A DNA stretch of 64,000 nucleotides from Saprospiraceae bacterium. Its GTDB lineage: Bacteria > Bacteroidota > Bacteroidia > Chitinophagales > Saprospiraceae. Positions 8,358-19,656 of the stretch are shown here, one piece after another. A program made the translations under genes and the position numbers. Numbering within the stretch: the stretch's first letter is position 1; every line of letters begins with the position of its first letter. Where the stretch lies: assembly GCA_016715985.1 (NCBI GenBank), contig JADJXD010000001.1, positions 930,001 to 994,000 on the forward strand. Direction: 5' to 3'. Below the pieces are notes generated by a model, which was given only the letters and a program-made list of their open reading frames with translations, made no database searches and had not been told where the DNA came from.

Positions 8358-10910
8358 CTAAAGTTTCACTATTTTTTTGATGAAATTTGTTTTTGAATTA
8401 AAAGTGATGTTCAGTAAATATAATCCTGATGGAAAATTACTCATATCCAAAGTGGTGCTTCCCGAATCAATTTGTTTTCTCTGCATTACAATTCCGGATT
8501 TGTTTAGGACAGTTATTGTGTAGCTATCACCTGAAGAAATCATAATATTCACCGCATCAGAGGTAACATTTGGATATATCTTTATTTCAGGTGTAATATC
8601 AAATGCCAATGTATTTACGGTTATATCCAGTTGCTCCAGGTCAAATGTCTGAATACTTCTGGCAAATGTGCCCGCAATAATCTGATGGTTAATTGGATTA
8701 TATTCTATGTCATATACAGGTATAAAAGGCATATTATTTCCAAGTCTGTCCCAATTAGCCCCCCCGTCTGAAGTCCAATATACACCAGCATCCGTGGCAA
8801 CAAAAATCAACTTATCATAAGGATCCTGTAAATTATCATTGTCAGGAAGTACCAAAACACTATTTATAGAAATAGGAGGTAGATTGCCCTGAATGGATTT
8901 CCATGCAAGACCTCCATTTTCTGAAATGTAAATGTGTGGAGTAAAATCATTGTCTTTATATCCGGTAAAACTCACAAAAACCCTATCTTCTGATTTATGG
9001 GATGCTATGATCGAAGAAACATATCTGCCGGGCAATCCATTCATTATTCTAAACCAATTTGATCCGCCATCTTTACTCGTCCAAACCTGACTGTCACTGG
9101 TACCCGCATACAATATGTCAGGATTAACCGGAGATTCGTGAATCGTGCTGATATTTTTTCTGAATGCATCAGAGCCGGGATCGGTTAATACCCCGCTTAT
9201 CGATTTCCAATCCGGAACAGCACCTGCCACAGATCTGTAAATCCTGTCCGTAGCTGTATAAAGAACATCAGGATTATGGTAACTCATCATCAATGGCATA
9301 TCCCAATTCCGGGGATCTCCATTTTCTATTCCGGAAGTTGCTCCCACATAATTGGCTCCGCCATCCACAGTGACCGCAATACCCCCGTTTTGGGTTTCCA
9401 CATAAAAAATATCAGGATCGGCAGGATGAAAAACAGGCTGAAAACCATCTCCGCCAAAAATTCTGTCCCATTCATTTATTCTCTCTTTATTACCGCCTGA
9501 GGTGCCGTTATCCTGTGCACCACCGTAATATTCATTTGGTGAATGTGGATTAAAGGCAACTCTGTAAAACTGGGTGGCTGGAATATTTTCGATGTCTGTC
9601 CAGGTATCCGTATCGGAAATTTCAGATTTATATACACCTCCATCTGTTGCCAATAATATATGGTCTTTTAAAAAGAGCAAATCATGTTTGTCTGCATGTA
9701 CTTCATAAGTCCACCATGGTGGTGTGCTTTGCTCCCAGTTGAGTCCACCGTTTCTGGTGCGGTATAAATCTATTCCCAGGATAAAAATATCATTATCATC
9801 TTTGGGATTTACCCGAATTTTTCCAAAATACCAGCCAAAACCACCATAATTTCCGGCACTCAATCCGGAGCCCGGGCTGATATTAATCTCATTCCATGAT
9901 GCGCCACCATCCGCAGATTTGTAAATGCCTTTCAAATTAAAATTGGTGGCGTGGGTATAAGATGCAAAAATCACGTCGGGATTTGTTCCGGACATAGCCA
10001 ATCCTATTCTGCTATGATCTCCTGTAGGCGAACCGTTTTGTAAAATTTGCCAGCTTTCACCCCCATCAGTCGTTTTATAGATTTTAGCATCAGGACCTGC
10101 TACTAAAGACTGGCGGTTATTTCGGACACGATTCCACGCCGCAGCATATAAAATATCGGGATTGGTCGGGTGCAACAATAAATCAATGATTCCGGTAGAG
10201 TCATTTACGAACAATATCTGATTCCAGGTAACTCCTTTATCTGTACTTTTATAAACACCTTTATGGGTATTTTTTTCAAAGGGTATTCCCATGGAAGAGA
10301 CGTAAAGAATATCGGGATTTGAAGCAGGGATTCTGATCTGAGAAATTATTCTGGTTTCTTTCAGTCCTGAATATGTCCATGTATCTCCGCCATTTGTGGA
10401 TTTATAAAATCCATCACCAATAAAAGGATAGCCGGAAATATTGGGATCACCTGTGCCAACATATACAATTTCAGGATTTTGCGGATCAAACTCAATATCG
10501 CCAATTGCTAATCGAGTCTGAGCGTCAAAAACCGGTTCCCAGTCAAACCCCCCATTTTTAGTTCTGAATACACCACCATCTGAATATCCGATAAAAATAA
10601 TTTTTTCATTGGAGGGATGCACAGAAATACAATTAACCCGTGCACCGATATTTCCCGGACCTTGCACAACCCATGAACCAACAGACCTTGACGAATTTCT
10701 GTTTTTTAGATTTTGTAATTCATTTAGGACTCTTTCAAATGCCAAATAATGAAATTTTTTTTCCGGAAACTGTTTATCTATAAAATGCTCTTCAAAAGGA
10801 TACAGTTTGGCAGGACTGCTCAATTCTGCAGGTACATTTTTTGTATCTTTCAGTTGAAAATACAATCCTCCGGCAATTAAAAAAACTATAAAAATATATC
10901 TGAATCCCAT
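8358..10910 (-). CDS. Secreted BNR/sortilin-like beta-propeller protein with T9SS sorting domain
   Basis: 850 residues with an N-terminal hydrophobic signal segment. From about residue 80 to 745 it repeats the sialidase/VPS10 BNR pattern: hydrophobic strand, GG(V/S)(F/Y)(R/K)(T/S)xDGGxxW (for example GGVFRTKNGGFDW and GFYKSTNGGDTW), then NPDILY-type turns. I count more than ten such units, enough for two propellers. The final 80 residues (from IKIYPNVTSDAVNI to NFIKKIVKL) are a type A T9SS sorting domain, so the protein is exported and anchored at or released from the surface. The enzymatic role is unknown; related proteins are often annotated as glycosyl hydrolases without evidence. Confidence 0.88.
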   Translation of the reverse strand: MGFRYIFIVFLIAGGLYFQLKDTKNVPAELSSPAKLYPFEEHFIDKQFPEKKFHYLAFERVLNELQNLKNRNSSRSVGSWVVQGPGNIGARVNCISVHPSNEKIIFIGYSDGGVFRTKNGGFDWEPVFDAQTRLAIGDIEFDPQNPEIVYVGTGDPNISGYPFIGDGFYKSTNGGDTWTYSGLKETRIISQIRIPASNPDILYVSSMGIPFEKNTHKGVYKSTDKGVTWNQILFVNDSTGIIDLLLHPTNPDILYAAAWNRVRNNRQSLVAGPDAKIYKTTDGGESWQILQNGSPTGDHSRIGLAMSGTNPDVIFASYTHATNFNLKGIYKSADGGASWNEINISPGSGLSAGNYGGFGWYFGKIRVNPKDDNDIFILGIDLYRTRNGGLNWEQSTPPWWTYEVHADKHDLLFLKDHILLATDGGVYKSEISDTDTWTDIENIPATQFYRVAFNPHSPNEYYGGAQDNGTSGGNKERINEWDRIFGGDGFQPVFHPADPDIFYVETQNGGIAVTVDGGANYVGATSGIENGDPRNWDMPLMMSYHNPDVLYTATDRIYRSVAGAVPDWKSISGVLTDPGSDAFRKNISTIHESPVNPDILYAGTSDSQVWTSKDGGSNWFRIMNGLPGRYVSSIIASHKSEDRVFVSFTGYKDNDFTPHIYISENGGLAWKSIQGNLPPISINSVLVLPDNDNLQDPYDKLIFVATDAGVYWTSDGGANWDRLGNNMPFIPVYDIEYNPINHQIIAGTFARSIQTFDLEQLDITVNTLAFDITPEIKIYPNVTSDAVNIMISSGDSYTITVLNKSGIVMQRKQIDSGSTTLDMSNFPSGLYLLNITFNSKTNFIKKIVKL

Positions 10911-11192
10911 TTGATAAGTTTAAAATCCCTAAAAAGCGTTTATTAGAAAAACCCAAAACAAATCCCAATTTACAAAAAAAATTAAAATGCATCAGAAAAG
11001 AAGGCAAAACGTGAATTCTAAATTCAGATTATATCACTATTTACAATTGTTTTAATAATTTGATCAGACTTAGTTTTTTTTTACAATTAACTACCGAAAA
11101 AAAACAATTATCTCATATGAAAACTGCACTAAAAATAAAAATAAAGTATTTTTGCTTCACAAAACATCTATAAACAATTAAAAAGCTACGAT

Positions 11193-13187
11193 ATGTATCA
11201 CAAACGAATTGCTTTCACCAAAATATTGTTTTTAGTATCAATACTTTCAAATGTTTATAGCCAAAGCTATAAGTACGGCAAGGTAACTCCTGAATTGCTG
11301 AAAATGACATATTGTGAGATGGAGAAAGATGCTGAAGCAATGATCACTCACAAAAGTGGAGTGAGTGAGATAGTATATAATGAACAGGAGGGGTTTAAGG
11401 CTTACATGAAAAAAAAGATTCAATGTAAAATATTTAATAATGAAAATAACGATGCCGGTACAATCAGCTTTTATTACTATAGTCCTACTGCCAGCGCCGG
11501 CAAAGTGAAAGCTTCCGTTTTAAAAGGTAAAACATATAATCTTGAAAACGGCAATGTCAAACAAACGAATCTGGATGACAAAAACATATTTCATGTTCAA
11601 TACAATAATTATTATAAAAAAACGACCATAGTGTTGCCGGAAGTCAGAAACGGGAGTGTCATTGAATATGAATATACCTTAATTTCCGACTTCTTTAGTA
11701 ACATGAATGATTGGGATGTTCAGGAAGAATATCCTGTATTATACAATGAATTTAAACTCAATATTCCGGAGTATTATAAATTTCAAATTAATCTCGTAGG
11801 AGGGGTTTTTCCTGAATCTGATAAAACATACACACAATCAAAAAATATAAATTATAAAAATACAACTGATTCCAGATTTGGCCGGGAGTCAGAACTCAAA
11901 TCCTTTTCGATGACTTATGAAAATCGTGAATTGATCTTTAAAAATGTACCTTCTTTTAAGTCAGAGCCATACATGGCAAATCCGGATGATGGCAAAAGTA
12001 AAATATCTCTGCAACTAATTTATGTGCAATTTCCCAATTCGGCGATTGATTATGTAGCCGGGAGCTATGAAAAAATAACCAACAATCTTTTAGACAGCGA
12101 ATACTTTGGGAAAATAATCAAGGAAGGTAAATTTATTGAAAGCTATGTTGACTTAAAAAATGATACCAGTATCTTATCAAAGGCAAATACAGTTTACGAT
12201 TACTTTTCAAAGAATATTGCTCATAACAGACTTCATGAATATACCACCAAACTTACCGGGAAAAAACTGATGACAGAAGGTAATGGTGATGTTGGTGATA
12301 TAAATTTAAACTACATAGCTGCACTCAATCACGTAGGTGTTAAAACTTTCCCTGTTATTTTGAGTACAAGAGGAAATGGCACTCTCCACCCGACTATGCC
12401 GGATTATTCAGATTTTAATTATGTAGTTGCAGCGAGTCTGATTAATGACAATATTGTATTTTCTGATGCTACTTCTCAATTATCCTTCGGGTACCTTCCA
12501 TCAAAGTGTTCAAACGGTCCCGGATGGGTCATTTCAGACAACCCCATGTGGATATCTTTGGATGATGGTTTTAAAGGAAAACAAATTGTACAATCCCATA
12601 TTACACTTACGCAAGATAATATTTTATACAAAACCAATATCAATCAGTACGATTATCTGTCCTTTGACAACTTAGTATCTTTAAAATCCAAAGGTTCTGA
12701 TTCCTTTCTGAAAACTTTCAATCAAAATAATTCAGAACTTACTTTGGATTCCACTACCGTTCTTGAAGTTTCCAATAATATTCTGAAATTGAAAAACCAT
12801 TACAGCTTGCCCGTGAATGATGATAATATATTGTATATCACTCCATTTTTGCATCTTCCGTTTGAAAGTAATCCTTTTAAAAGTGAAACCCGCAATTCTC
12901 TAATCAATTTTCCATTTTCCATGGAATATAAATATGTTTCCAGTATCAAAATTATGGACAACCAGAAAATTGAAATTCCTGAAAATATCAATTTAGTTCT
13001 GAATGATAATCAAATTACATTTAAATACATTACTTCGTATTCCATTCCCCAGAAGATATTAACTCTAAATGTGGATTTTAAAATTTTGGAAACACTATAT
13101 CAAACAGATGAATACGATGATCTTAAAAACATATTTAATACCGTTTTAAGCAAATTGAATGAACAAATCGTAATTAAAAAATTATGA
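11193..13187 (+). CDS. DUF3857/transglutaminase-like protein lacking the catalytic Cys
   Basis: 664 residues with a signal peptide ending in NVYSQ at about residue 24. Residues about 60-220 resemble DUF3857, then a transglutaminase-like fold. Where active members have GDCK, this has NGDVGDINL near residue 365, and the later His position is FNYVV, so the triad is absent. The motifs ILSTRGNG and DATSQL are typical of this inactive branch, so the loss is a family trait and not recent decay. It overlaps the next gene by four bases (ATGA at 13184), so the two are translationally coupled. Likely a periplasmic or surface protein; function unknown. Confidence 0.75.
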   Translation: MYHKRIAFTKILFLVSILSNVYSQSYKYGKVTPELLKMTYCEMEKDAEAMITHKSGVSEIVYNEQEGFKAYMKKKIQCKIFNNENNDAGTISFYYYSPTASAGKVKASVLKGKTYNLENGNVKQTNLDDKNIFHVQYNNYYKKTTIVLPEVRNGSVIEYEYTLISDFFSNMNDWDVQEEYPVLYNEFKLNIPEYYKFQINLVGGVFPESDKTYTQSKNINYKNTTDSRFGRESELKSFSMTYENRELIFKNVPSFKSEPYMANPDDGKSKISLQLIYVQFPNSAIDYVAGSYEKITNNLLDSEYFGKIIKEGKFIESYVDLKNDTSILSKANTVYDYFSKNIAHNRLHEYTTKLTGKKLMTEGNGDVGDINLNYIAALNHVGVKTFPVILSTRGNGTLHPTMPDYSDFNYVVAASLINDNIVFSDATSQLSFGYLPSKCSNGPGWVISDNPMWISLDDGFKGKQIVQSHITLTQDNILYKTNINQYDYLSFDNLVSLKSKGSDSFLKTFNQNNSELTLDSTTVLEVSNNILKLKNHYSLPVNDDNILYITPFLHLPFESNPFKSETRNSLINFPFSMEYKYVSSIKIMDNQKIEIPENINLVLNDNQITFKYITSYSIPQKILTLNVDFKILETLYQTDEYDDLKNIFNTVLSKLNEQIVIKKL

Positions 13188-15058
13188 TGTTCCCGAAAAT
13201 AATTTTGATAAATCTGCTCGTTACGTTTTCTTTTCTGAAAAGTACAGGTCAGATATCCTACTTCAACCTTCCTGATTCACTAAAATTAATGGCTGATGTT
13301 GTCACGCTTAATAATGAAGAAGTTGTAGAAATTTTTAATAATAAAAAGATCACTTATAATAAAAATACACAAAAGATGATCTTTTCACCGGAATACCAAA
13401 TCATAATTCCGTATGACAAATTCACTAAAACAGATAAAATTCTGATCTCTTTGAAAACATTAGACGGGAAAGAAACAAAAGTGATTAAACAAAAAGACAT
13501 GCTTGATCAGAGTGCCGTAGATGGATATACTATTGCAACTGACCAAAGATATTTGTATTATTCGATCGTAGAAAAAAAATTACCCTACATCGTACAGATA
13601 AATTATAGACAAACATCAAATGCATCCTTTTTTATACAAAAATTCTACCCTTTCTTTGGTAAAGAATCTATTCTGAAAAGTATATACACTGTGATAAATC
13701 ATGATGTAAATAATACAATTCGATTTACAGAATCCAGTTGGGGTAACCCGAATACAGATTCCACTGCACTCAGGCATACTTATACATGGAAATTAGAAAA
13801 TCTGACATCCGAAAAAATATCAAAATTGCAGGAATGCAATGAAAATATTAATATTACACCAATCTTAGAAAACTTTCAAATGGATGGTGTTCAGGGTAGC
13901 ATTAGTAGTTGGGAATCTTTTGGTAATTGGATATACCAATTGAATGACGGAATGGACGCATTGAATGAAAAAACAAAATCAGAAATCAAACAAATTATCG
14001 GAGACGAATCAGATAAAAAAGTCATCGTATCCAAACTTTATAAATACCTCCAGCAAAACATGAGATATATCAGTATCCAACTTGGTATCGGCGGTTTCAA
14101 ACCGATGCCTGCACAGGAGGTACATCAATTCAAATACGGAGATTGTAAAGCACTCAGTAATTATATGAAAGCCATTTTAAAAGTTGCTGAGATTCCTTCA
14201 AAATATATATTAATACAATCGGGTGATAGTCCAGAAAAGTTAAAGCCTGAACAACCTCAAAATGTATTTAACCATGCAATTCTTGCCGTACTTTTAGAAA
14301 ATGACACTATATTTTTAGAATGTACTTCACAAAATGCAGCAGCAGGATATCTAGGTACTTTTACAGGAAACAGACAAGCACTCATGATAAGTGAAAAAAA
14401 TTCTGCAATAGTAAATACGATATACTATACTCCTGATCAAAATACAATTGACAATGATTTTAAAATAAATATCTATGAAGACAGAGATGCAGAAATTGAA
14501 TTCGATCAGAAACTAAATGGCGTCGGAAAAGAACATCATAACTATATATATCTCGCAGCTTATTCTGAAGAAAAATTTAAAAAGTATGTATTAGAAAATG
14601 TTTTGACAAATGTGCGAAATCTAAATATTATGACCAGACAACATGAAACTTCAACTTTTAAATATAAGTTTAATTCTACCAAACAAATTCAAAAATCAGG
14701 CAACAGATATTTTATTAACTTAAATTTTGACCAACTTCCTTCCTCCATTTTATCTTTTGTTGAAAATAAGAAAAAAGAGGCTAAAACACAATTTGGCTAT
14801 ACAATTAACAATATATACAAAATCTCGATACCTAATGCTTGTCATCCTGAAAAGATGATGATCGATTTTACATATAAGAGTGAAATGATGAATTTGGAAG
14901 TAAAAACTGAAAGTGACAAAGGCTTTGTTTCTATTCACCAAAATTTTATATTTAAAGAAGGAAATTACAATTTTCAAACATCTGCATCAGAAAAAGAAGC
15001 CATAAATATTCTAAAAAAAATCCTTTCGGACAAGATCGTGATCAATTGTAAATCGTAA
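13184..15058 (+). CDS. DUF3857 protein with intact transglutaminase-like domain
   Basis: 624 residues with a signal peptide ending near STGQ (residue 23). DUF3857 covers about 45-235 and a transglutaminase-like domain about 275-400. The catalytic Cys321 lies in YGDCKALSNYM, the His in FNHAILAVLL and an acidic residue in FLECTS, where Glu stands for the usual Asp. A C-terminal beta-rich DUF3858-like region follows. Its start ATG overlaps the stop of the preceding catalytically dead paralogue, so the pair may form a complex with one active subunit (inference). Secreted or periplasmic; substrate unknown. Confidence 0.78.
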   Translation: MMFPKIILINLLVTFSFLKSTGQISYFNLPDSLKLMADVVTLNNEEVVEIFNNKKITYNKNTQKMIFSPEYQIIIPYDKFTKTDKILISLKTLDGKETKVIKQKDMLDQSAVDGYTIATDQRYLYYSIVEKKLPYIVQINYRQTSNASFFIQKFYPFFGKESILKSIYTVINHDVNNTIRFTESSWGNPNTDSTALRHTYTWKLENLTSEKISKLQECNENINITPILENFQMDGVQGSISSWESFGNWIYQLNDGMDALNEKTKSEIKQIIGDESDKKVIVSKLYKYLQQNMRYISIQLGIGGFKPMPAQEVHQFKYGDCKALSNYMKAILKVAEIPSKYILIQSGDSPEKLKPEQPQNVFNHAILAVLLENDTIFLECTSQNAAAGYLGTFTGNRQALMISEKNSAIVNTIYYTPDQNTIDNDFKINIYEDRDAEIEFDQKLNGVGKEHHNYIYLAAYSEEKFKKYVLENVLTNVRNLNIMTRQHETSTFKYKFNSTKQIQKSGNRYFINLNFDQLPSSILSFVENKKKEAKTQFGYTINNIYKISIPNACHPEKMMIDFTYKSEMMNLEVKTESDKGFVSIHQNFIFKEGNYNFQTSASEKEAINILKKILSDKIVINCKS

Positions 15059-15292
15059 GGTAAGACCAAAGTTTTTTCTGGTTACACCCAATTAGAGTCT
15101 TTGCTCTTAAACATATAAATGATCCGGAGCAAATGAGTAGATAGTTCCTGCTATTACAATTATTATAAGAACCGTCAACACTTATTTTTCAATCGGATTC
15201 AGCGTAGCCGCAATATATTTGAAATAAATGAAGGGGTTTTGCTTCTGACTCCAGAAGATTCGAACAAACAAAGTACAGATTTATAAGAATTC

Positions 15293-15335
15293 AAAAAAAA
15301 AAAGCGAAACAAGTAATTACTACCTGCTCCGCTTT
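15293..15335 (-). terminator. Terminator of the rpoBC superoperon
   Basis: On the minus strand, 15335-15321 pairs with 15315-15301 over 15 base pairs if four G-U pairs are allowed, around a five-base loop, and is followed by 11 T. The plus-strand copy would be much weaker because the G-U pairs become A-C. It lies 27 bases after the rpoC stop. The stretch 15059-15292 shows nothing else. Confidence 0.8.
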
Positions 15336-15361
15336 GTATTATTTGATAGAAAAACTATCCT

Positions 15362-18300
15362 TTACAATGATTCATAATTTTCATCTGCTGTAACCACCAT
15401 ATCATTGAAATGTCGGAGACCTGTACCCGCAGGTATATTTTTACCTACGATAACATTCTCTTTCAATCCATTCAGATTATCACGTTTTGCGGATATCGCT
15501 GCTGTGCTTAATACTTTGGTTGTCTCCTGGAAGGATGCCGCTGATATCCAGCTTTCAACCCCCAAAGATGCACGTGTAATACCCTGAAGGATAACACTTG
15601 ATGTAGCTGGAACAGCATCCCTGACTTGAGCGATTTTTTTATCATTACGCTTTAGAAGAGAATTTTCTTCCCGCAGTTGTCTGATGGAAATAATCTGACC
15701 AGCTTTCAGATTGGATGAGTCTCCTGGTTCTGTCACAACTTTTTTATCATAAATCCAATCATTCTGACCATTGAACTCATGTCTGTCAACTGCTTCACCT
15801 TCCAGAAAGGTAGTGTCACCCGGATCTACAATCTCTACCCTTCTCATCATCTGTCTCACGATCACTTCGATATGTTTATCATTGATATTGATACCCTGAG
15901 AACGGTAAACTTCCTGTACTCCATTTACAAGATAGTATTGTACAGCAAATGGTCCTTTGATATTAAGAATGTCCAACGGAGCCACTGCGCCGTCCGTCAT
16001 CTGAGTACCTGCTCTCACAAAGTCCCCTTCCTGTACCAATAAGTGCTTGGATAAACCGACCAGATATTTTCTTTTCTGACCTGTTTTTTCATCTTCGATA
16101 AAAATCTCTCTGTTTCCTCTTTTGATTTTACCATAACTGACGATTCCATCAATTTCGGCTGTAACCGCAGGGTTTGAAGGATTTCTGGCTTCAAAAAGTT
16201 CTGTTACTCTTGGAAGACCACCCGTGATATCCTGAATTTTTCCAAGATTACGAGGAATCTTTACAATTTTCTGACCTGGCTGAATTTCAATATTTTCTTC
16301 AGTTGTGATATATGCCCCAACCGGTAAGTTGTACGTTTTCAATTCTTCACCACCTGGCGAAACTATTCTGATGACAGGTATCTTTTTCTTATTTTTTGCT
16401 TCGATGATGACCTTTTCAGCATAACCCGTCTGATCATCTCTTTCCACACGATAAGTTACACCTTCTTCAATATCTTCAAATTTGGTGATTCCTCCAAACT
16501 CTGAGATAATCAGGTTGTTGAATGGATCCCATTCGCAGATTGTTTCACCTTTGGCAATTTTTGCTTTATCTTTAACCAACAAAGACGATCCATAAGGGAT
16601 GAAATAAGAGTTGTAAACCTTCTTAGTTTCCGGATCTAATACTCTTATCTCACCAGTTCTGGATAATACTACCAGGGTTTGTGATCCACCTTCCACCTGA
16701 AGTGTGGTTTTGATATTATCAAATTCAAGTATTCCGTCAAATTTGGAAATAATACCCGATTCTGTTTTTGAAACCGATGCGATACCACCCACGTGGAAAG
16801 TACGTAATGTCAACTGTGTACCCGGCTCACCAATACTTTGTGCAGCAATAATACCAACGGCATCACCTCTTTCAACTATTCTACCCGTAGCAAGGTTCTT
16901 ACCATAACATTTAGCACACACGCCTACTTTCGTCTCACAAGTCAGTACAGATCTGATAGTCACAAACTCAATAGCAGCCTTTTCAATTTCATCTGCAATC
17001 TCCGGTGAAATATATTCCCCTGCTTCCAAAATGATAGCATCAGTCAACGGATGACTTACTGAATATAAAGTATATCTTCCTACAATTCGGGAAGCTAGTG
17101 TTTCGATTACATTTTCATTATCTTTCAGAGCTTCTGTCTCTATCCCTCTAAGTGTATTACAATCTTCTTCAGTGATGATAACATCCTGAGCAACGTCCAC
17201 AAGCCTTCTTGTCAAATAACCTGCATCGGCAGTCTTTAAGGCCGTATCGGCAAGACCTTTACGGGCACCGTGTGTAGAGATAAAGTATTCCAGTACGGAC
17301 AAACCTTCAAGGAAGTTTGCCAAAATCGGGTTTTCAATAATCGCTCCACCTGTATCGCCTGATTTTCTTGGTTTTGCCATTAGTCCCCTTAGGCCACACA
17401 ACTGTTTGATTTGCTGCTTGGAACCCCTGGCTCCTGAATCCAACATCATAAACACTGAATTGAACCCTTGCTTATGCTGAGAAATTTCTCTCATCAGGTT
17501 GTCGGTAATTTTATTATCGGCAAAAGTCCACTTATCAATTACCTGATTGTATCGCTCATTGGGTGTAATCAGACCTAAATTATAATTCTCCCATACTTCA
17601 TCAACTTCTTCCTGTGCTTCAAGAAGCGTTCTCTCTTTGATTGAAGGGGTAATTAAATCACCCAGGTTGAAAGACAGTCCACCTTTATATGCCCAAAAGA
17701 ATCCCATATCCTTGATTTCATCCAAAAACTTGGCCGTAGCAGTGAAATCTGTTCTGATGATGATATCACTGATAATCTTTTTCAAACTCTTCTTGGTCAT
17801 CAACTGATTGATGAAAGGTACGGTTGGTGGAGTTGCTGAGTTAAATAACACTCGACCTACTGTTGTCTCAATTATCTTTTGAACAAGTTCGCCTGATTCG
17901 TTTTCTATTCTGGCTCTCACCTTAATGACCGCATGAAGATCAGCTTTGCCTTCATTAAATGCAATCACTACTTCTTCCTGCGAATAAAATGTCTTTCCTT
18001 CACCCTTTACTTTTATTTCAGCAGTGGATTTCTTAGGTTTGGTCAGGTAATACAGACCAAGAACCATATCCTGTGAAGGTAAAGTCACCGGAGATCCATC
18101 CTGAGGATTTAACATGTTGTGAGCAGAAAGCATCAGCATCTGTGCTTCCAGAATTGCAGCATGTCCCAATGGAACGTGTACAGCCATCTGGTCACCGTCA
18201 AAATCGGCGTTAAATGCACCACAAACAAGCGGGTGTAACTGAATCGCTTTACCTTCTACCAATCGAGGCTGGAATGCCTGAATGGATAATCGGTGCAATG

Positions 18301-19621
18301 TAGGAGCCCTGTTCAAAAGAACCGGGTGCCCTTTCAATATATTTTCAAGAATTTCCCAAATGATCGGGTCTTTCTTATCTACTAATTTTTTGGCTGATTT
18401 TACAGTCTTAACAACACCTCTCTCGATGAGTTTCTTAATGATAAATGGCTTGAATAATTCAGATGCCATCCCTTTAGGTAGTCCACATTCATGTAATAAT
18501 AATGTGGGGCCAACCACAATGACCGAACGACCGGAATAATCCACACGTTTTCCAAGAAGGTTCTGTCTGAATCGCCCTTGTTTTCCTTTCAATACATCAC
18601 TCAATGATTTCAGAGATCTACCTCCTTCCGCTTTTACGGCATTGGATTTTCTTGAATTATCAAAAAGCGAATCTACTGCTTCCTGAAGCATCCTTTTTTC
18701 ATTCCGAAGAATTACTTCAGGCGCCTTTATTTCTAATAATCTTTTTAAACGGTTATTTCTTATGATAACCCTTCTGTACAAATCATTCAAATCAGAACTT
18801 GCAAAACGACCACCATCCAAAGGAACCAAAGGTCTTAACTCCGGTGGTGTAACAGGCAGATACTGAATGATTGTCCACTCAGGCCTGTTTTCCGTTGTTT
18901 TCATTCCATCTCTGAAAGCTTCAACCACTCTCAACCTTTTCAGTGCTTCTGACTTTCTTTGTTGTGATGTTTCGTTGGCAGCCTGATGTCTTAATTCAAA
19001 AGAAAGTTCATCAAGATTTATTCTTTCCAGAAGGTCTTTTACCGCTTCTGCACCCATTCTGGCGATAAATTTAGTCGGGTCGCTATCTTCCAATGACTGA
19101 TTGTCTTTTGGAAGTGTATCCAGAATATCAAAATATTCTTCTTCTGTTAAAAGATCATGTTTGGCAATATCTCCTTCTTTCAAACCCGGTTGTACTACCA
19201 CATATCTTTCATAATAAATGATAGACTCCAGTTTTTTGGAAGAATAACCCAAAAGGTAACCAATCTTGTTGGGTAATGATTTAAAAAACCAGATATGAAC
19301 TACAGGAACCACCAATTTGATGTGGCCCATTCTTTCACGTCTAACCTTCTTTTCAGTTACTTCAACACCACATCTGTCACACACAATACCTTTGTATCTG
19401 ATCCTTTTATATTTACCACAATAGCACTCATAATCTTTAACCGGTCCGAAAATCCTCTCGCAAAATAAACCATCTCTTTCAGGTTTGTAAGAACGATAGT
19501 TAATAGTTTCGGGTTTTAATACTTCTCCATAAGATCTTTCAAGAATCTCGTCGGGTGAGCTTAAACTTATAGTAATAGACTCAAAGCCTTTTGTAGGTTT
19601 AACTCCTTTCTTTTTTAACAT
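15362..19621 (-). CDS. rpoC: RNA polymerase beta' subunit
   Basis: 1419 residues, the usual length in Bacteroidota. The first zinc site is near residues 66-88 (CYCGKY ... VCDRCGVEV). The catalytic magnesium loop is NADFDGDQM. The second zinc site is CETKVGVCAKCYGKN. The trigger-loop region includes the RTFHVGG and IAAQSIGEPGTQLT segments. It begins 35 bases after the rpoB stop and is the last gene of the superoperon. No internal frameshift. Confidence 0.98.
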   Translation of the reverse strand: MLKKKGVKPTKGFESITISLSSPDEILERSYGEVLKPETINYRSYKPERDGLFCERIFGPVKDYECYCGKYKRIRYKGIVCDRCGVEVTEKKVRRERMGHIKLVVPVVHIWFFKSLPNKIGYLLGYSSKKLESIIYYERYVVVQPGLKEGDIAKHDLLTEEEYFDILDTLPKDNQSLEDSDPTKFIARMGAEAVKDLLERINLDELSFELRHQAANETSQQRKSEALKRLRVVEAFRDGMKTTENRPEWTIIQYLPVTPPELRPLVPLDGGRFASSDLNDLYRRVIIRNNRLKRLLEIKAPEVILRNEKRMLQEAVDSLFDNSRKSNAVKAEGGRSLKSLSDVLKGKQGRFRQNLLGKRVDYSGRSVIVVGPTLLLHECGLPKGMASELFKPFIIKKLIERGVVKTVKSAKKLVDKKDPIIWEILENILKGHPVLLNRAPTLHRLSIQAFQPRLVEGKAIQLHPLVCGAFNADFDGDQMAVHVPLGHAAILEAQMLMLSAHNMLNPQDGSPVTLPSQDMVLGLYYLTKPKKSTAEIKVKGEGKTFYSQEEVVIAFNEGKADLHAVIKVRARIENESGELVQKIIETTVGRVLFNSATPPTVPFINQLMTKKSLKKIISDIIIRTDFTATAKFLDEIKDMGFFWAYKGGLSFNLGDLITPSIKERTLLEAQEEVDEVWENYNLGLITPNERYNQVIDKWTFADNKITDNLMREISQHKQGFNSVFMMLDSGARGSKQQIKQLCGLRGLMAKPRKSGDTGGAIIENPILANFLEGLSVLEYFISTHGARKGLADTALKTADAGYLTRRLVDVAQDVIITEEDCNTLRGIETEALKDNENVIETLASRIVGRYTLYSVSHPLTDAIILEAGEYISPEIADEIEKAAIEFVTIRSVLTCETKVGVCAKCYGKNLATGRIVERGDAVGIIAAQSIGEPGTQLTLRTFHVGGIASVSKTESGIISKFDGILEFDNIKTTLQVEGGSQTLVVLSRTGEIRVLDPETKKVYNSYFIPYGSSLLVKDKAKIAKGETICEWDPFNNLIISEFGGITKFEDIEEGVTYRVERDDQTGYAEKVIIEAKNKKKIPVIRIVSPGGEELKTYNLPVGAYITTEENIEIQPGQKIVKIPRNLGKIQDITGGLPRVTELFEARNPSNPAVTAEIDGIVSYGKIKRGNREIFIEDEKTGQKRKYLVGLSKHLLVQEGDFVRAGTQMTDGAVAPLDILNIKGPFAVQYYLVNGVQEVYRSQGININDKHIEVIVRQMMRRVEIVDPGDTTFLEGEAVDRHEFNGQNDWIYDKKVVTEPGDSSNLKAGQIISIRQLREENSLLKRNDKKIAQVRDAVPATSSVILQGITRASLGVESWISAASFQETTKVLSTAAISAKRDNLNGLKENVIVGKNIPAGTGLRHFNDMVVTADENYESL

Positions 19622-19656
19622 ACAATATGATTATAAATCGTTAAAGAATAGATAGA

